This document shows positions 48,662-58,238 of a stretch of DNA of 64,000 bases, in pieces. Source of the DNA: Flavobacteriales bacterium (lineage in GTDB: Bacteria; Bacteroidota; Bacteroidia; Flavobacteriales_E; Vicingaceae); the NCBI GenBank assembly GCA_020635815.1, contig JACJZB010000001.1, positions 310,001-374,000 of the forward strand, in the 5' to 3' direction. The first letter of the stretch is position 1. The number at the start of each line of letters is the position of its first letter. Made by a program: the position numbers and the translations under genes. The notes beneath the pieces were generated by a model. That model searched no databases and was not told the DNA's origin. It was given only the letters and a program-made list of their open reading frames with translations.

Positions 48662-50689
48662 ATGAGAAAACTATTACTAACTGGAATTGGCGTGGCTCTT
48701 TCGGCCTCATTATTTTCACAAATATTTACAGATAATTTTGACTCCTATACTGCGGGGCAAAAACTTGTTGCTCAAAATCCAACCGATTGGGATACCTGGT
48801 CAGGTGGTGGTGGAACAACAGAAGATGTAGCAGTTTCAAGTGCTAATGCTAGTAGTGGAGCAAATTCAATTTATTTTGCATCAACGTCTTCTACAGGAGG
48901 ACCAAGCGATATTATTCTTCGATTTGCTCAAGTTTATACTTCAGGAAACTTTACGTTAGAAGCAAACTTCTTTGTTGAATCAAATAAAGGTGCTTACTTT
49001 AACTTACAGCAAGATTTTACTGTTGGAGGTGTTTGGGCTATTGATTGCCAAATGGATGAAAATGGAGATCTTGAATTGTCAAATTCTGGAACACCATTTT
49101 TAACAACAACTTATCCTACAGCTCAGTGGTTTAATTTGAGAATAGAAATCGATTTAACTTCGAATGTATGGGAATTATTTATTGATAATATTAGTAAAGG
49201 AACATTTTCAAATCCTATTTCATCAATTGGTATTTTAGATTTATACCCTGTAAACCCAAGTAATAATCAAGCTGGATTTTATGTAGATGATGTAAGTTAT
49301 AACCACATTCCAGCAAGTTTACCAGCAGTAAATGGAGGAGTAACTTTTGTGAATCAACTAGGAGGAATTGTAGGACAAAATGTTGAGGTAGGAGCTACTG
49401 TTAGAAACTTAGGTTCAGACCCTATAACTTCATTTGATATAGAGTATTCTTATAATGGTATGCCAGCAGTTCAAGAAAGTGTTAATTCAATTTCATTGGC
49501 TTCATTGGCAACTTACGATTATACATTTACAACACCAGTTACATTAGCTGCAGGAAGCATGCCTTTAACAGTAACTGTTTCAAACATTAATGGAGCTGGA
49601 GCTGATGCAGATGCAACAGACGATTCAAAATCTATTACGATAAATCCTGTTGTTCCGGCAGCAGGTAAAATGGTTTTGGGAGAAGAAGCAACAGGAACAT
49701 GGTGTGGATGGTGTCCAAGAGGAGCAGTTTTTATGGATTACATGGAAAATACTTACCCTGATCATTGGGCAGGAGTTGCTGTTCATAATGGTGATCCTAT
49801 GGTAGATGCTACTTACGATGCTGGGTTAAATCCTTTAATTGGAGGAAGTTATCCAAACTCTGTTGTAGATAGAGGACCTGCTGCAGATCCTTCAACAATG
49901 GAACAATCATTTTTACAAAGAATAGTTGTTGCACCTACAGCTTTACTTACAAATGGAGCAACATATAATGCCAGTACAAGAGAATTAGAAGTTTCTGTTA
50001 CTGCAGATTTTCAATCAGCAGCAAGTGGTGATTGGAGAGTGGGTGTTATTTTAACAGAGGATGGAGTTACAGGAACTACAGGCTATTCTCAATCTAATTA
50101 TTATTCAGGAGGAGCAAGCGGTGAAATGGGAGGTTATGAATTGTTAGCAGATCCAGTACCAGCTGCTCAAATGGTTTATGACCATGTTGCAAGATCAATC
50201 ACTCCAGGTTTTGATGGATTATCAAATAGCTTCCCTTCAAGTGTTGCGAGTGGAGCATCATTAACTAATTGTTTTTCATTTACACTTCCTGCAGGATGGG
50301 ATGATACTAAAATACATGTTATTAGTTTCTTGCGTAACCCTTCAGGAGAAATGGATAATGCAACAAAAGAAACTATTGCTTCAGCAGTAACTAACGGTTA
50401 CGTACCTTGTTTAACAGGAATTACAGAAGGAAAAGCAATAGAGCCTAGTTTTAAATTGTTTCCAAATCCAGCAAGTGATGTTACTTATATAGATATTATC
50501 AATAATGATAATAACAATGTTAATGTAACTGTTGTAGATGTTAGCGGCAAAATTGTAGCTCAAAGAGATTATGATGTTAGCGGAACAGTTAGATTACCGA
50601 TAGTAACAAATGGATTAAGTAAAGGAATTTACATAGTAACGTTAACTATAGGAGAAACAACTCAACAACAAAAATTGATTGTTCAATAA
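48662..50689 (+). CDS. Omp28-related surface protein with T9SS type A sorting domain
   Basis: This 675-residue protein has a signal peptide (MRKLLLTGIGVALSASLFSQ). The N-terminal part (about 20-220) is a beta-sandwich of lectin/glucanase-like texture. The middle has a CARDB-like Ig domain. Residues about 338-560 carry the Omp28 block LGEEATGTWCGWCPRGAVFMD, including CGWC of a thioredoxin-like fold. The end is a T9SS type A tail (FKLFPNPASDVTYIDI, VVDVSGKIVAQ, GIYIVTLTIG). It is exported to the cell surface or medium. A strong terminator follows. Confidence 0.9.
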   Translation: MRKLLLTGIGVALSASLFSQIFTDNFDSYTAGQKLVAQNPTDWDTWSGGGGTTEDVAVSSANASSGANSIYFASTSSTGGPSDIILRFAQVYTSGNFTLEANFFVESNKGAYFNLQQDFTVGGVWAIDCQMDENGDLELSNSGTPFLTTTYPTAQWFNLRIEIDLTSNVWELFIDNISKGTFSNPISSIGILDLYPVNPSNNQAGFYVDDVSYNHIPASLPAVNGGVTFVNQLGGIVGQNVEVGATVRNLGSDPITSFDIEYSYNGMPAVQESVNSISLASLATYDYTFTTPVTLAAGSMPLTVTVSNINGAGADADATDDSKSITINPVVPAAGKMVLGEEATGTWCGWCPRGAVFMDYMENTYPDHWAGVAVHNGDPMVDATYDAGLNPLIGGSYPNSVVDRGPAADPSTMEQSFLQRIVVAPTALLTNGATYNASTRELEVSVTADFQSAASGDWRVGVILTEDGVTGTTGYSQSNYYSGGASGEMGGYELLADPVPAAQMVYDHVARSITPGFDGLSNSFPSSVASGASLTNCFSFTLPAGWDDTKIHVISFLRNPSGEMDNATKETIASAVTNGYVPCLTGITEGKAIEPSFKLFPNPASDVTYIDIINNDNNNVNVTVVDVSGKIVAQRDYDVSGTVRLPIVTNGLSKGIYIVTLTIGETTQQQKLIVQ

Positions 50690-50706
50690 TTAGAGTTTAT
50701 ACTTAA

Positions 50707-50745
50707 ATTAAAAAGCCCCTAGAATACGCATTCTAGGGGCTTTTT
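50707..50745 (+). terminator. Intrinsic terminator after the Omp28-like gene
   Basis: AAAAAGCCCCTAGAAT and ATTCTAGGGGCTTTTT form a 16-bp stem with a 4-nt loop, A-tract before and T-tract after. Confidence 0.92.
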
Positions 50746-50879
50746 AATTATAAATAAATATAGCATGATGTTTGATAATTACACACTACTTTTTTACTTT
50801 TAGGATATTAATAATGCAGTGTTGATAAAGTACCGTTTAATATGTAACAAACAAGCCTAGAAGTCGTTTACTTAGTAAT

Positions 50880-51833
50880 ATGAAAAAAATATCACTTATA
50901 TTTTCTTTAGTTGTCACAGCAATATTGTTTGTTTCGTTCTCTGTCCCGTTTACAGAAAAAACAGACGTAGTTGAAGTGGTAGGACTAAACGACACTATTA
51001 ATTATAATTTTGTATCATCAGATCAACTTTATGCTGAAAGATGGAATTTATTGCCTCAGCCTAATTTCTGGCGAACCTTAATGCAAATGGGAGAAGACTC
51101 TGCAATTATTAACATTGCGAGTACACGGCAAATTATAAAAAAAATAGCTGTAAAAGATTGGAATAGTCAAACTGACGCTCAAAAAGATTTATACCGAGAT
51201 AGTATAAGAAATTATTATGCTTTAGGTTCAGAAGCGAAAGTTTTTATGACCTCAGGAAAAAGAGATTTTTATGACTTTAAAAAAGTAATACCTAGCATTG
51301 GTAGAGGTATAGCTGTATTTAAAGAGAATGATGTAGATCCTTTTTATGCTCAAGCAATATTGCTAATAGAAAGTCCAAATAAGTTGCAAAAATCGCAAGT
51401 AGGAGCTTATGGGTCATTTCAAATAATGAAAAATGTAGCGATTAACTTAGGTTTAAAGGTAAATAAAACTATTGATGAACGAGAAGATTTTGACAAAAGT
51501 GCTTGGGGAGCAGCCAAATTGATTAAAACCATTTGTATCCCAGAATTAAATAAAATATTAGACGCTAGATGTATAGCGTATCAACCTACTGATATTTGGT
51601 ATCGCTTATTAGTTTTACATGTATATCATGCAGGAGCAGGAAATGTAAAACATGCAATAAATGCAATAGACCCTGAAAAAGGTGATTTAAATTTAATTAC
51701 AACCTTATGGCAAACTGAAGCAGCAGGCTTTAGAAATGCATCACAAAATTACTCTCAACTAGCATTAGCAAGTATGTTAGAATTAGATGATATTATTTAC
51801 CATAATTGTAATAATATACATCCTTGTAACTAA
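50880..51833 (+). CDS. Exported lytic transglycosylase (SLT fold)
   Basis: This 317-residue protein has a signal peptide (about 1-22). The SLT domain (about 140-290) shows catalytic Glu in QAILLIESPNKLQ (near residue 164) followed by GAYGSFQIMKNVA, the signature Gly-Ser-Phe-Gln block. A later LHVYHAGAGNVKHAIN matches the conserved Tyr/Asn motif. The family cleaves peptidoglycan glycan strands with 1,6-anhydro product. The N-terminal third is family-specific and unassigned. Confidence 0.88.
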   Translation: MKKISLIFSLVVTAILFVSFSVPFTEKTDVVEVVGLNDTINYNFVSSDQLYAERWNLLPQPNFWRTLMQMGEDSAIINIASTRQIIKKIAVKDWNSQTDAQKDLYRDSIRNYYALGSEAKVFMTSGKRDFYDFKKVIPSIGRGIAVFKENDVDPFYAQAILLIESPNKLQKSQVGAYGSFQIMKNVAINLGLKVNKTIDEREDFDKSAWGAAKLIKTICIPELNKILDARCIAYQPTDIWYRLLVLHVYHAGAGNVKHAINAIDPEKGDLNLITTLWQTEAAGFRNASQNYSQLALASMLELDDIIYHNCNNIHPCN

Positions 51834-51887
51834 GTTTTTGTTTTTTCTTTTAAATAGTTTAAATTTATTTAATCTAAACAAGCATAG

Positions 51888-53324
51888 GTGTCTGAAAAAA
51901 TAGAAGAACTAAAATTAAAAGTAAAAGAACTTGAAAGAGAGAATGAGCTTTTAAGAAGTGGTATTACAAGTTTTTTAGCCACAGGACCAACCGTAAATAC
52001 CCCAAATCAATTCAAACCAACTTTTGATAAAGCAGAAGAAACAGTAAGAAATTACTTTACAAAACTGAAGGCATCTCCATCAAAAGGAAGGATAGAAATA
52101 AATGAAGAACGCTATGTTTTACTTAGAGCTTCTTCTTTGTCTTTTGGATTTTTAAATAAAATAAGAGGACTCTATGCAGACAAAGGAGAGAAAGAAGCAT
52201 ACTTAATTGGTCGAAACTTTCTGTTTGATATTGCACATGTTTTAGGAATGGAGGATGCTAAAAATTTTCATGTTAAGATGAATTTAACTGACCCTGTTTC
52301 AAAATTATCAGCAGGACCAATTCACTTTGCATATACAGGATGGGCTTTTGTAGATATACTTGAAGAAAGTAAGCCTAGTCCGGATGAAGATTTTTTTATG
52401 AAATATCATCATCCATACTCATTTGAAGCAGATTCATGGATAAGAGAAGGTGTGAAATCTGAATATCCAGTATGTGTTATGAATGCAGGTTATTCTTCAG
52501 GGTGGTGTGAAGAAAGTTTTGGTATTCCGCTAACAGCGATAGAAATATCTTGTAGAGCAAAAGGAGATGAGAATTGTACCTTCATAATGGCTCCACCAGA
52601 TAAAATTCATAATTATTTGCCAAGTGATGAAAATGTAAATACTGGAAGCGTAAATTATGATGTACCTTTATTCTTTGAACGAAAAAAAGCAGAGGAAAAA
52701 ATAAAAACTTCGTTACATGAAAAGGAAACCTTACTTAAAGAGGTGCATCACAGAGTGAAAAATAATCTTCAAATCATATCAAGTTTATTAAACCTTCAAT
52801 CTAACTATTTAAATGACTCAGAATCAATAGAGTTGTTTCAAGAAACCAAAAACAGAATTAAAACATTGGCTTTAGTTCATGAAAAGTTATATAAATCGGA
52901 AGATGTAGAATACGTAAACATTAAAAATTACATTGAATCTATAATTGACTTATTAAGCTATTCATTTGGTAAAGAATATATAGAAGTTTCAATAAATATA
53001 GAACATGAGTTATTTGAAAAATTTGATATTGAAAAAGCCATACCTTGTGGATTAATTGTTAATGAAATTGTTTCAAATGCTTATAAACATGCATTTGATA
53101 AATTATTAAATGGAAAAATTGAGATATCATTTACTGTTGAAAATAATAATATATGCACCATAGTTATTTCTGATAATGGAGTAGGGCTACCTAAAGATTT
53201 TGATTTTAACACACTAAATTCATTAGGATTAGAATTGATTGACGCATTGGTAAATCAGTTGGATGGCTCTTATGAAATGAAAAGCGAAAAAGGAACCAGA
53301 ACAAAAATTGAATTTTCTTATTAA
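51888..53324 (+). CDS. Soluble sensor histidine kinase with V4R domain (HisKA_2)
   Basis: This 478-residue cytoplasmic protein starts at GTG. A short coiled coil (IEELKLKVKELERENELL) precedes a V4R ligand-binding domain (about 80-250) with NAGYSSGWCEESFGIPLTAIE and CRAKGDENCTFIM. A HisKA_2 helix follows, with phospho-acceptor His in LLKEVHHRVKNNLQIISSLL. The HATPase region carries NEIVSNAYKHAF and ISDNGVGLPKDFD. V4R domains bind small hydrophobic ligands. No response regulator is adjacent. A tryptophan dioxygenase family gene follows 68 bp downstream, so aromatic catabolites are possible ligands; this is inference. Confidence 0.9.
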   Translation: MSEKIEELKLKVKELERENELLRSGITSFLATGPTVNTPNQFKPTFDKAEETVRNYFTKLKASPSKGRIEINEERYVLLRASSLSFGFLNKIRGLYADKGEKEAYLIGRNFLFDIAHVLGMEDAKNFHVKMNLTDPVSKLSAGPIHFAYTGWAFVDILEESKPSPDEDFFMKYHHPYSFEADSWIREGVKSEYPVCVMNAGYSSGWCEESFGIPLTAIEISCRAKGDENCTFIMAPPDKIHNYLPSDENVNTGSVNYDVPLFFERKKAEEKIKTSLHEKETLLKEVHHRVKNNLQIISSLLNLQSNYLNDSESIELFQETKNRIKTLALVHEKLYKSEDVEYVNIKNYIESIIDLLSYSFGKEYIEVSINIEHELFEKFDIEKAIPCGLIVNEIVSNAYKHAFDKLLNGKIEISFTVENNNICTIVISDNGVGLPKDFDFNTLNSLGLELIDALVNQLDGSYEMKSEKGTRTKIEFSY

Positions 53325-53392
53325 TTTTTAACATGAGAAAAGTCATCTTCTTTTTAAGAATATTATATTAGCATTGAAAAAATAAATAAATT

Positions 53393-54316
53393 ATGAGTGA
53401 TTATTCAGAACTAGTTTCTAAGATAGAAGAAAAATACAAAAACTTAGGGCAAGACCCCAAAGCATATTTAAAGGGATTACTACATGCAAAACCTATAAAT
53501 TATTGGGATTATATTCAGGTAGATTCGTTACTATCATTACAAAAAACAAGAACAGACTTTCCAGATGAAACTGTGTTTGTAATGTATCATCAAGTTACAG
53601 AGTTATTATTAAATATGATGACTCACGAAATGAAGCAAGTTTGTAATAATGATAACTTAACAGCGGAATATTTTATTAATAAGTTAGGCAGAATGAATCG
53701 TTACATTCAAATGTTAGCTAATTCTTTTGATGTAATGCGATTAGGAATGGATCCTGCTCAATATAACGAGTTTAGATTTACTTTAACTCCGGCAAGTGGT
53801 TTTCAATGTGCATCTTTTAGAGAAGCAGAGATATACAGTACAGATATTAAGAACTTAGTTGACCCTAGATTTAAAAATAGCGTTGAAAATGAGGCCGATT
53901 TTAAAGAACTATTCAGTAAAATATATTGGCAAGCAGCAGGAACAGATTTTAAATCGAAAGAAAAGTCGTTGACCTTACAAGCTTTTGAAAAAAAGTATTT
54001 AGCACATTTTATAGAAATGGCTGAAGAATATAAAGGTAAAAACTTGTGGCAAAAATTTATTGCATTACCTGAGCCTGAGCGTTCTAATCCAGCATTAGTT
54101 CAAGCTATGAAAGACTTAGATATAGAATTTAATATTAAATGGCCTATAGTACACTTAAATGCAGCTAAACAGTATTTAGGGGGAGGAGATGATGCTACCG
54201 AAGCAACAGGAGGAAGTGATTGGCAAAAATACCTACACCCAATGTATCAGCGAAGAATTTTCTTCCCTGGTATTTGGTCAAAAGAGGAATTAGAAAACTG
54301 GGCCAAAGATTATTAA
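53393..54316 (+). CDS. Tryptophan 2,3-dioxygenase family protein
   Basis: This 307-residue haem enzyme family opens the indole ring of tryptophan to N-formylkynurenine. Recognised blocks are FVMYHQVTELLLNMMTHEMKQ, LTPASGFQCASFREAE (substrate-binding region), and the C-terminal GGGDDATEATGGSDWQKYL. The haem-ligand His is probably in IVHLNAAKQYLGGG. Compared with classical TDO the central region is diverged, so activity on tryptophan is likely but not certain. It stands alone in the cluster without kynurenine-pathway partners. Confidence 0.85.
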   Translation: MSDYSELVSKIEEKYKNLGQDPKAYLKGLLHAKPINYWDYIQVDSLLSLQKTRTDFPDETVFVMYHQVTELLLNMMTHEMKQVCNNDNLTAEYFINKLGRMNRYIQMLANSFDVMRLGMDPAQYNEFRFTLTPASGFQCASFREAEIYSTDIKNLVDPRFKNSVENEADFKELFSKIYWQAAGTDFKSKEKSLTLQAFEKKYLAHFIEMAEEYKGKNLWQKFIALPEPERSNPALVQAMKDLDIEFNIKWPIVHLNAAKQYLGGGDDATEATGGSDWQKYLHPMYQRRIFFPGIWSKEELENWAKDY

Positions 54317-54378
54317 CAAACTCCTTTATTTTAGTATAGAAAAGTCTAATTTTAGGCTACAAAATTTTATCGGTAGAT

Positions 54379-55932
54379 ATGGAAAAATTCGATTTGTGTG
54401 TTATAGGTGGAGGACCAGCAGGGTATGCTGCAGCAATGAGGGCAATAGACTTTGATAAGAAAGTTATCTTAATAGAAAAAGATAAACTTGGAGGAGCAGG
54501 AATTTACAACGGAGCATTAGCTTCAAAAACAATGTGGGAGTTATCATCAAGGTATCGAAAAGTACATGATGAATTAGGAAAAGATAGAGCCGATAGAAAC
54601 TTAGATATTACCTATGATGAAGTTAAAAAAACCATAGACGAAGCAATTTTTGATCGTAAGTTCCAATTAACTTGTCATTTAAGAATTATTCATGCAGAAA
54701 CAGGCATGATTACGTATGAAAAAGGAACAGCTAGCTTTATTAATAAAAATGAAATAAAAATTTCCAAGCCTGATGGTACTGATCAGGTTATATATGCTGA
54801 AAACACAATAATAGCCGCAGGGAGTCGTCCTCGTCATTTGCCAAACATTGAAGTGGATGAAAAGATAATTCTTACAAGTGATGGTCTTTTAGACTTAGAT
54901 GATTTCCCTAAAAGTATGGTAATTGTTGGTGCCGGAGTTATAGGTTGTGAGTATGCAACCATGTATTCTAACTTTGGTCAAACAAAAGTATATTTAATAG
55001 ATAGAGCTGATCGAATCTTACCATTTGAAGATGATGATGTTTCTGATTTAATATCTAAAAATCTTGAAGATAGGGGGGTAACGATTCATCGGAAAGCAAA
55101 TTTAAAAAGAATTGAAGTTATAGATGGCGAAGTAGAATATGAGATAGATGGAGCGAATGGTTCGGAAATTATTAGAGTTGAAAAAGCACTGTTATCTGTA
55201 GGACGAGTGCCAAATGTTGAAAGTTTAAATATAGAAAACGCAGGGGTTCAGATGAGTAAGAGAGGTGTCCATATTGGAGATATAGATACTCAAACAAATA
55301 TTCCAAATATTTATGCTGTTGGAGATATTTCTGGTCGTATTCCTTTGGTAAACGTTGGAGAAAGAGAAGCAAGACATGCTGTGGTTAAAATGTTTGCAGA
55401 CTTTCCTGTAAAGCCTATAAACTACGAGAATGTATCAACAATCATGTTTTTAAATCCTGTTGTAGCATCAGTTGGTGCTAATGAGAAATCATTAAGAGAG
55501 AAAAATATACCATATCGTGTTGCCAAAGTAGATTACTCCACAATAGCAAGAGCAATTACGATGAGGCAAACAGAAGGCTTTTTTAAGCTTATAGTTTCTG
55601 ATGATGATGAAATGAAAATATTAGGAATGAGAGCAGCTGGTTATCATGCTTCTTCTGCAATCCAAAGTATTGCTTTGTTAATGTATATGGATAAAGGTAT
55701 AGATGAACTAGCACACATGATTCATCCACACCCATCAATTGTTGAAGGTGTGCAAGAAGCTGCCAGAATGTTATTAGGAAAATCCATCTATAAATCTGCA
55801 GTATTTAGAGATAAGTTAAAATGTTACAGTTGTAGAGAAGGAGTTTGCAAGCCTTTAAATATTATTGACGAATCGAAACACATCAAATTTGAAGAGGTTG
55901 CAAAACACTTTTACGAAGGAAAAGAAGATTAA
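54379..55932 (+). CDS. Flavoprotein disulfide-reductase homologue lacking redox cysteines
   Basis: This 517-residue protein has the dihydrolipoamide dehydrogenase/SthA fold. The FAD site is CVIGGGPAGYAAAMRA (residue 7 on), the NAD site is MVIVGAGVIGCEYATMY, the second FAD motif is IYAVGDISGRIPLV, and the C-terminal dimerisation His is in MIHPHPSIVEGVQEA. At the position of the CxxxxC disulfide it reads LGGAGIYNGALASKTM, with both cysteines replaced. Thus it cannot be a classic disulfide reductase. An added C-terminal tail has CYSCREGVC, which could form a new redox pair or metal site. It may act as a transhydrogenase or diaphorase. Confidence 0.85.
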   Translation: MEKFDLCVIGGGPAGYAAAMRAIDFDKKVILIEKDKLGGAGIYNGALASKTMWELSSRYRKVHDELGKDRADRNLDITYDEVKKTIDEAIFDRKFQLTCHLRIIHAETGMITYEKGTASFINKNEIKISKPDGTDQVIYAENTIIAAGSRPRHLPNIEVDEKIILTSDGLLDLDDFPKSMVIVGAGVIGCEYATMYSNFGQTKVYLIDRADRILPFEDDDVSDLISKNLEDRGVTIHRKANLKRIEVIDGEVEYEIDGANGSEIIRVEKALLSVGRVPNVESLNIENAGVQMSKRGVHIGDIDTQTNIPNIYAVGDISGRIPLVNVGEREARHAVVKMFADFPVKPINYENVSTIMFLNPVVASVGANEKSLREKNIPYRVAKVDYSTIARAITMRQTEGFFKLIVSDDDEMKILGMRAAGYHASSAIQSIALLMYMDKGIDELAHMIHPHPSIVEGVQEAARMLLGKSIYKSAVFRDKLKCYSCREGVCKPLNIIDESKHIKFEEVAKHFYEGKED

Positions 55933-56591
55933 TTATTCTTATTTAGGTTTTTAAGTATAGTAAAAGCTCTATCTATACTATCATCATCAACTATAATGGT
56001 AAACTCGTGCATGGTTGATATGATATCTAAGATATTTATTCCTTCCCAAGCTATTTTCTTTAAGATAAAATAGTAAATACCAGATACATCCGCATTTTCG
56101 CTAGGAAGTTTTATGGTTAAAGATGATAACCCATTTGTTTTTTGAACTAATGTTTCTTGTTTAAATATTTCATCGAAGCCATCAAAATCTGAATCACTAA
56201 GAATAATAGAAGTTTCATAAACTCCTTGAGAAAATGCAAAGAAAATATCTTTCTTATTTTTTAGTGTATTTAAAAGGATAGCTTGTTTCTCAATTAACGT
56301 TTCAGAGTTATTAAAAGTGTAATAAGTTATTTTTGACCGCACTGTAATATCTCCTAATTTACCAATTACTTTCTTTACTTTGATCTTTAAATTGGGGTCA
56401 AACTTTGGTGATAACCTTTTTAGTGCCATTACTATAGCTCCAATTTGCACGTCTTTGTTGGTTAATTCATCTATTTCTGGCTTAATTTGACGAGAAAGAG
56501 AGGATAGGTTAATAATGCCTTCGGCTAAAGCCTCTTCTAAAAAAGGAGATTTTTTGATTATTTCTTCAACAATTACATGCGTAGCTTTCAT
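55929..56591 (-). CDS. ACT-domain-like protein related to aspartokinase C-terminus
   Basis: This 220-residue protein has an N-terminal helical part (AEGIINLSSLSRQIKPEIDEL then VQIGAIVMALKRLSP) and two ACT-like beta-alpha-beta segments. The second (about 150-218) reads SLTIKLPSENADVSGIYYFILKKIAWEGINILDIISTMHEFTIIVDDD, as in regulatory domains of aspartate kinase. No kinase domain is present. It may sense an amino acid. The 3' end overlaps the flavoprotein gene by 4 bp (convergent). Confidence 0.75.
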   Translation of the reverse strand: MKATHVIVEEIIKKSPFLEEALAEGIINLSSLSRQIKPEIDELTNKDVQIGAIVMALKRLSPKFDPNLKIKVKKVIGKLGDITVRSKITYYTFNNSETLIEKQAILLNTLKNKKDIFFAFSQGVYETSIILSDSDFDGFDEIFKQETLVQKTNGLSSLTIKLPSENADVSGIYYFILKKIAWEGINILDIISTMHEFTIIVDDDSIDRAFTILKNLNKNN

Positions 56592-56676
56592 AACAATAAT
56601 TACAAATTAGTTTCGATAAAAATAGCAAATAAAGTTAAATATGTAACAAATTATTTAAAATATATATTTTATAAAA

Positions 56677-57282
56677 TTAATTTTCTAACGTTTGTTTTTG
56701 AGCAGCTTTCTCTATTGTTTCTGTTCTTCTATTAATTCTTCTTTTAAGCTTAGCCTCTTTATCTAAAAGTCTATCATACATAAATGAAATAATGTTTTTA
56801 TCTTTTAAGAGATTCTGTAAAGTATAATTATAGGGTTCTATATTCCTGTCTCTGTACATTTTTACACCAGCCATTTTAATTTCTTGGTCTTTAAAATCTA
56901 ATTCTTCAAAAGCTTTTTTAAAATCATCATAAGAAGGCCAAGGGAAAATTTCAACTTCTTGTAAACTTATAGAGTCTTTAAGAAGATTAAATTTCGTTAA
57001 ATATTTACCAGCTTTATTTTTAGGAATAATATAAGTTAATGCCTTATATCCAATGTAAGATATGGCTAGCGTATCACCTTCAGAAACCATTAATTCAAAT
57101 AAGCCTAATTCATTGGTTTTGGTGGCTACCTTTCTAGAGCTTATTATGTGTGCACCAATTAAGGATGAATTATCTTTGCCATCAACAACAGTCCCGCTTA
57201 TATTATAGTTAGTATCTGCTTGTCCAAAAGCAAAGAAAAGGTTTGTAATAAATAGGAAGAGGAATAAGATGGTTGATTTCAA
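56677..57282 (-). CDS. Secreted carboxypeptidase-regulatory-like domain protein
   Basis: This 201-residue exported protein has a signal peptide (STILFLFLFITNLFFAFGQ). A CarboxypepD_reg-like domain follows, with ISGTVVDGKDNSSLIGAHIIS, ATKTNELGLFELMVSEGDTLAISYIGYKAL. This form resembles the N-terminal plug extension of SusC/TonB receptors, but no receptor follows. The C-terminal part is Lys/Arg-rich and helical. No closer function is recognised. Confidence 0.75.
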   Translation of the reverse strand: MKSTILFLFLFITNLFFAFGQADTNYNISGTVVDGKDNSSLIGAHIISSRKVATKTNELGLFELMVSEGDTLAISYIGYKALTYIIPKNKAGKYLTKFNLLKDSISLQEVEIFPWPSYDDFKKAFEELDFKDQEIKMAGVKMYRDRNIEPYNYTLQNLLKDKNIISFMYDRLLDKEAKLKRRINRRTETIEKAAQKQTLEN

Positions 57283-57404
57283 TGTTTTTTTTATAAAATT
57301 AAATTATAATTAAACACCTAAAACCTAAAAATTGTTAAATCAAACAGTAATAAATTAGTACATCATGATTATTTTTAGTTTTTTTATATGTATTAAATCA
57401 GGGT

Positions 57405-58238
57405 ATGAATTATATTGAAGTAAGTGTAGAGATATCTCCACTAGAAATTGGTCGAGAAATTGTTGTAGCAGAAATGGCAGAAGCAGGCTTTGAAAGTTTT
57501 GATGATTTTGATAAAGGTGTTAAAGGATACATTCAAGAGCAAAATTTTAAAACAGAACTGTTGGATGAAATAACCATTTTTAAGAATAAAGAATTTAACG
57601 TTAATTATACAGTTAACTTAATAGAAGATAAAAACTGGAATGAAGTTTGGGAACAAAGTTTTGAACCAATTAATGTAAACAACCAATGTTTTATTCGAGC
57701 ACCTTTCCATGAAAAGAGAAACGATATTAAATATAATATTGAAATAGAGCCTAAGATGTCATTTGGAACAGGGCATCATGAAACCACTCATTTAATGATA
57801 GAAGAATTAATGAGTATGAATATTGAGGATAAAGAAGTGCTCGATATGGGGTGTGGAACCGGTGTGTTGGCAATATTGGCTGAATTAAAAAAAGCTAAAA
57901 CTGTTTGTGCCATAGATATTGATGAGTGGGCTTATGAAAATACAATCGAAAATATTGATAGAAATAAATGTAAAAAAATTGAAACATTAAAAGGCGGAGC
58001 CGAATTACTTGAAAATAAAAAGTTCGATATAATTATCGCTAACATTAATCGTAACATTTTATTAAATGATATGAAAACTTATTTTTCATGTTTGGAAAAA
58101 GGAGGAGAATTATTATTGAGTGGTTTTTTTAGCTCAGACAAAGAAATTTTGTTGGAAGAAGCAAGCAAATATGGTGGAGAATTAGTTAATCAAAACAATA
58201 AAAACGACTGGACTTTATTACATTTAAAAAAGAAATAA
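57405..58238 (+). CDS. prmA: Ribosomal protein L11 methyltransferase
   Basis: This 277-residue SAM methyltransferase trimethylates ribosomal protein L11. The N-terminal substrate domain (about 1-75) precedes the family motif FGTGHHETTHLMIEEL, SAM motif I VLDMGCGTGVLAI, CAIDIDEWAYENT, and the IIANINRNILL catalytic block. Length is usual for PrmA. The next gene starts at the base directly after its stop codon, so they share a transcript. Confidence 0.94.
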   Translation: MNYIEVSVEISPLEIGREIVVAEMAEAGFESFDDFDKGVKGYIQEQNFKTELLDEITIFKNKEFNVNYTVNLIEDKNWNEVWEQSFEPINVNNQCFIRAPFHEKRNDIKYNIEIEPKMSFGTGHHETTHLMIEELMSMNIEDKEVLDMGCGTGVLAILAELKKAKTVCAIDIDEWAYENTIENIDRNKCKKIETLKGGAELLENKKFDIIIANINRNILLNDMKTYFSCLEKGGELLLSGFFSSDKEILLEEASKYGGELVNQNNKNDWTLLHLKKK

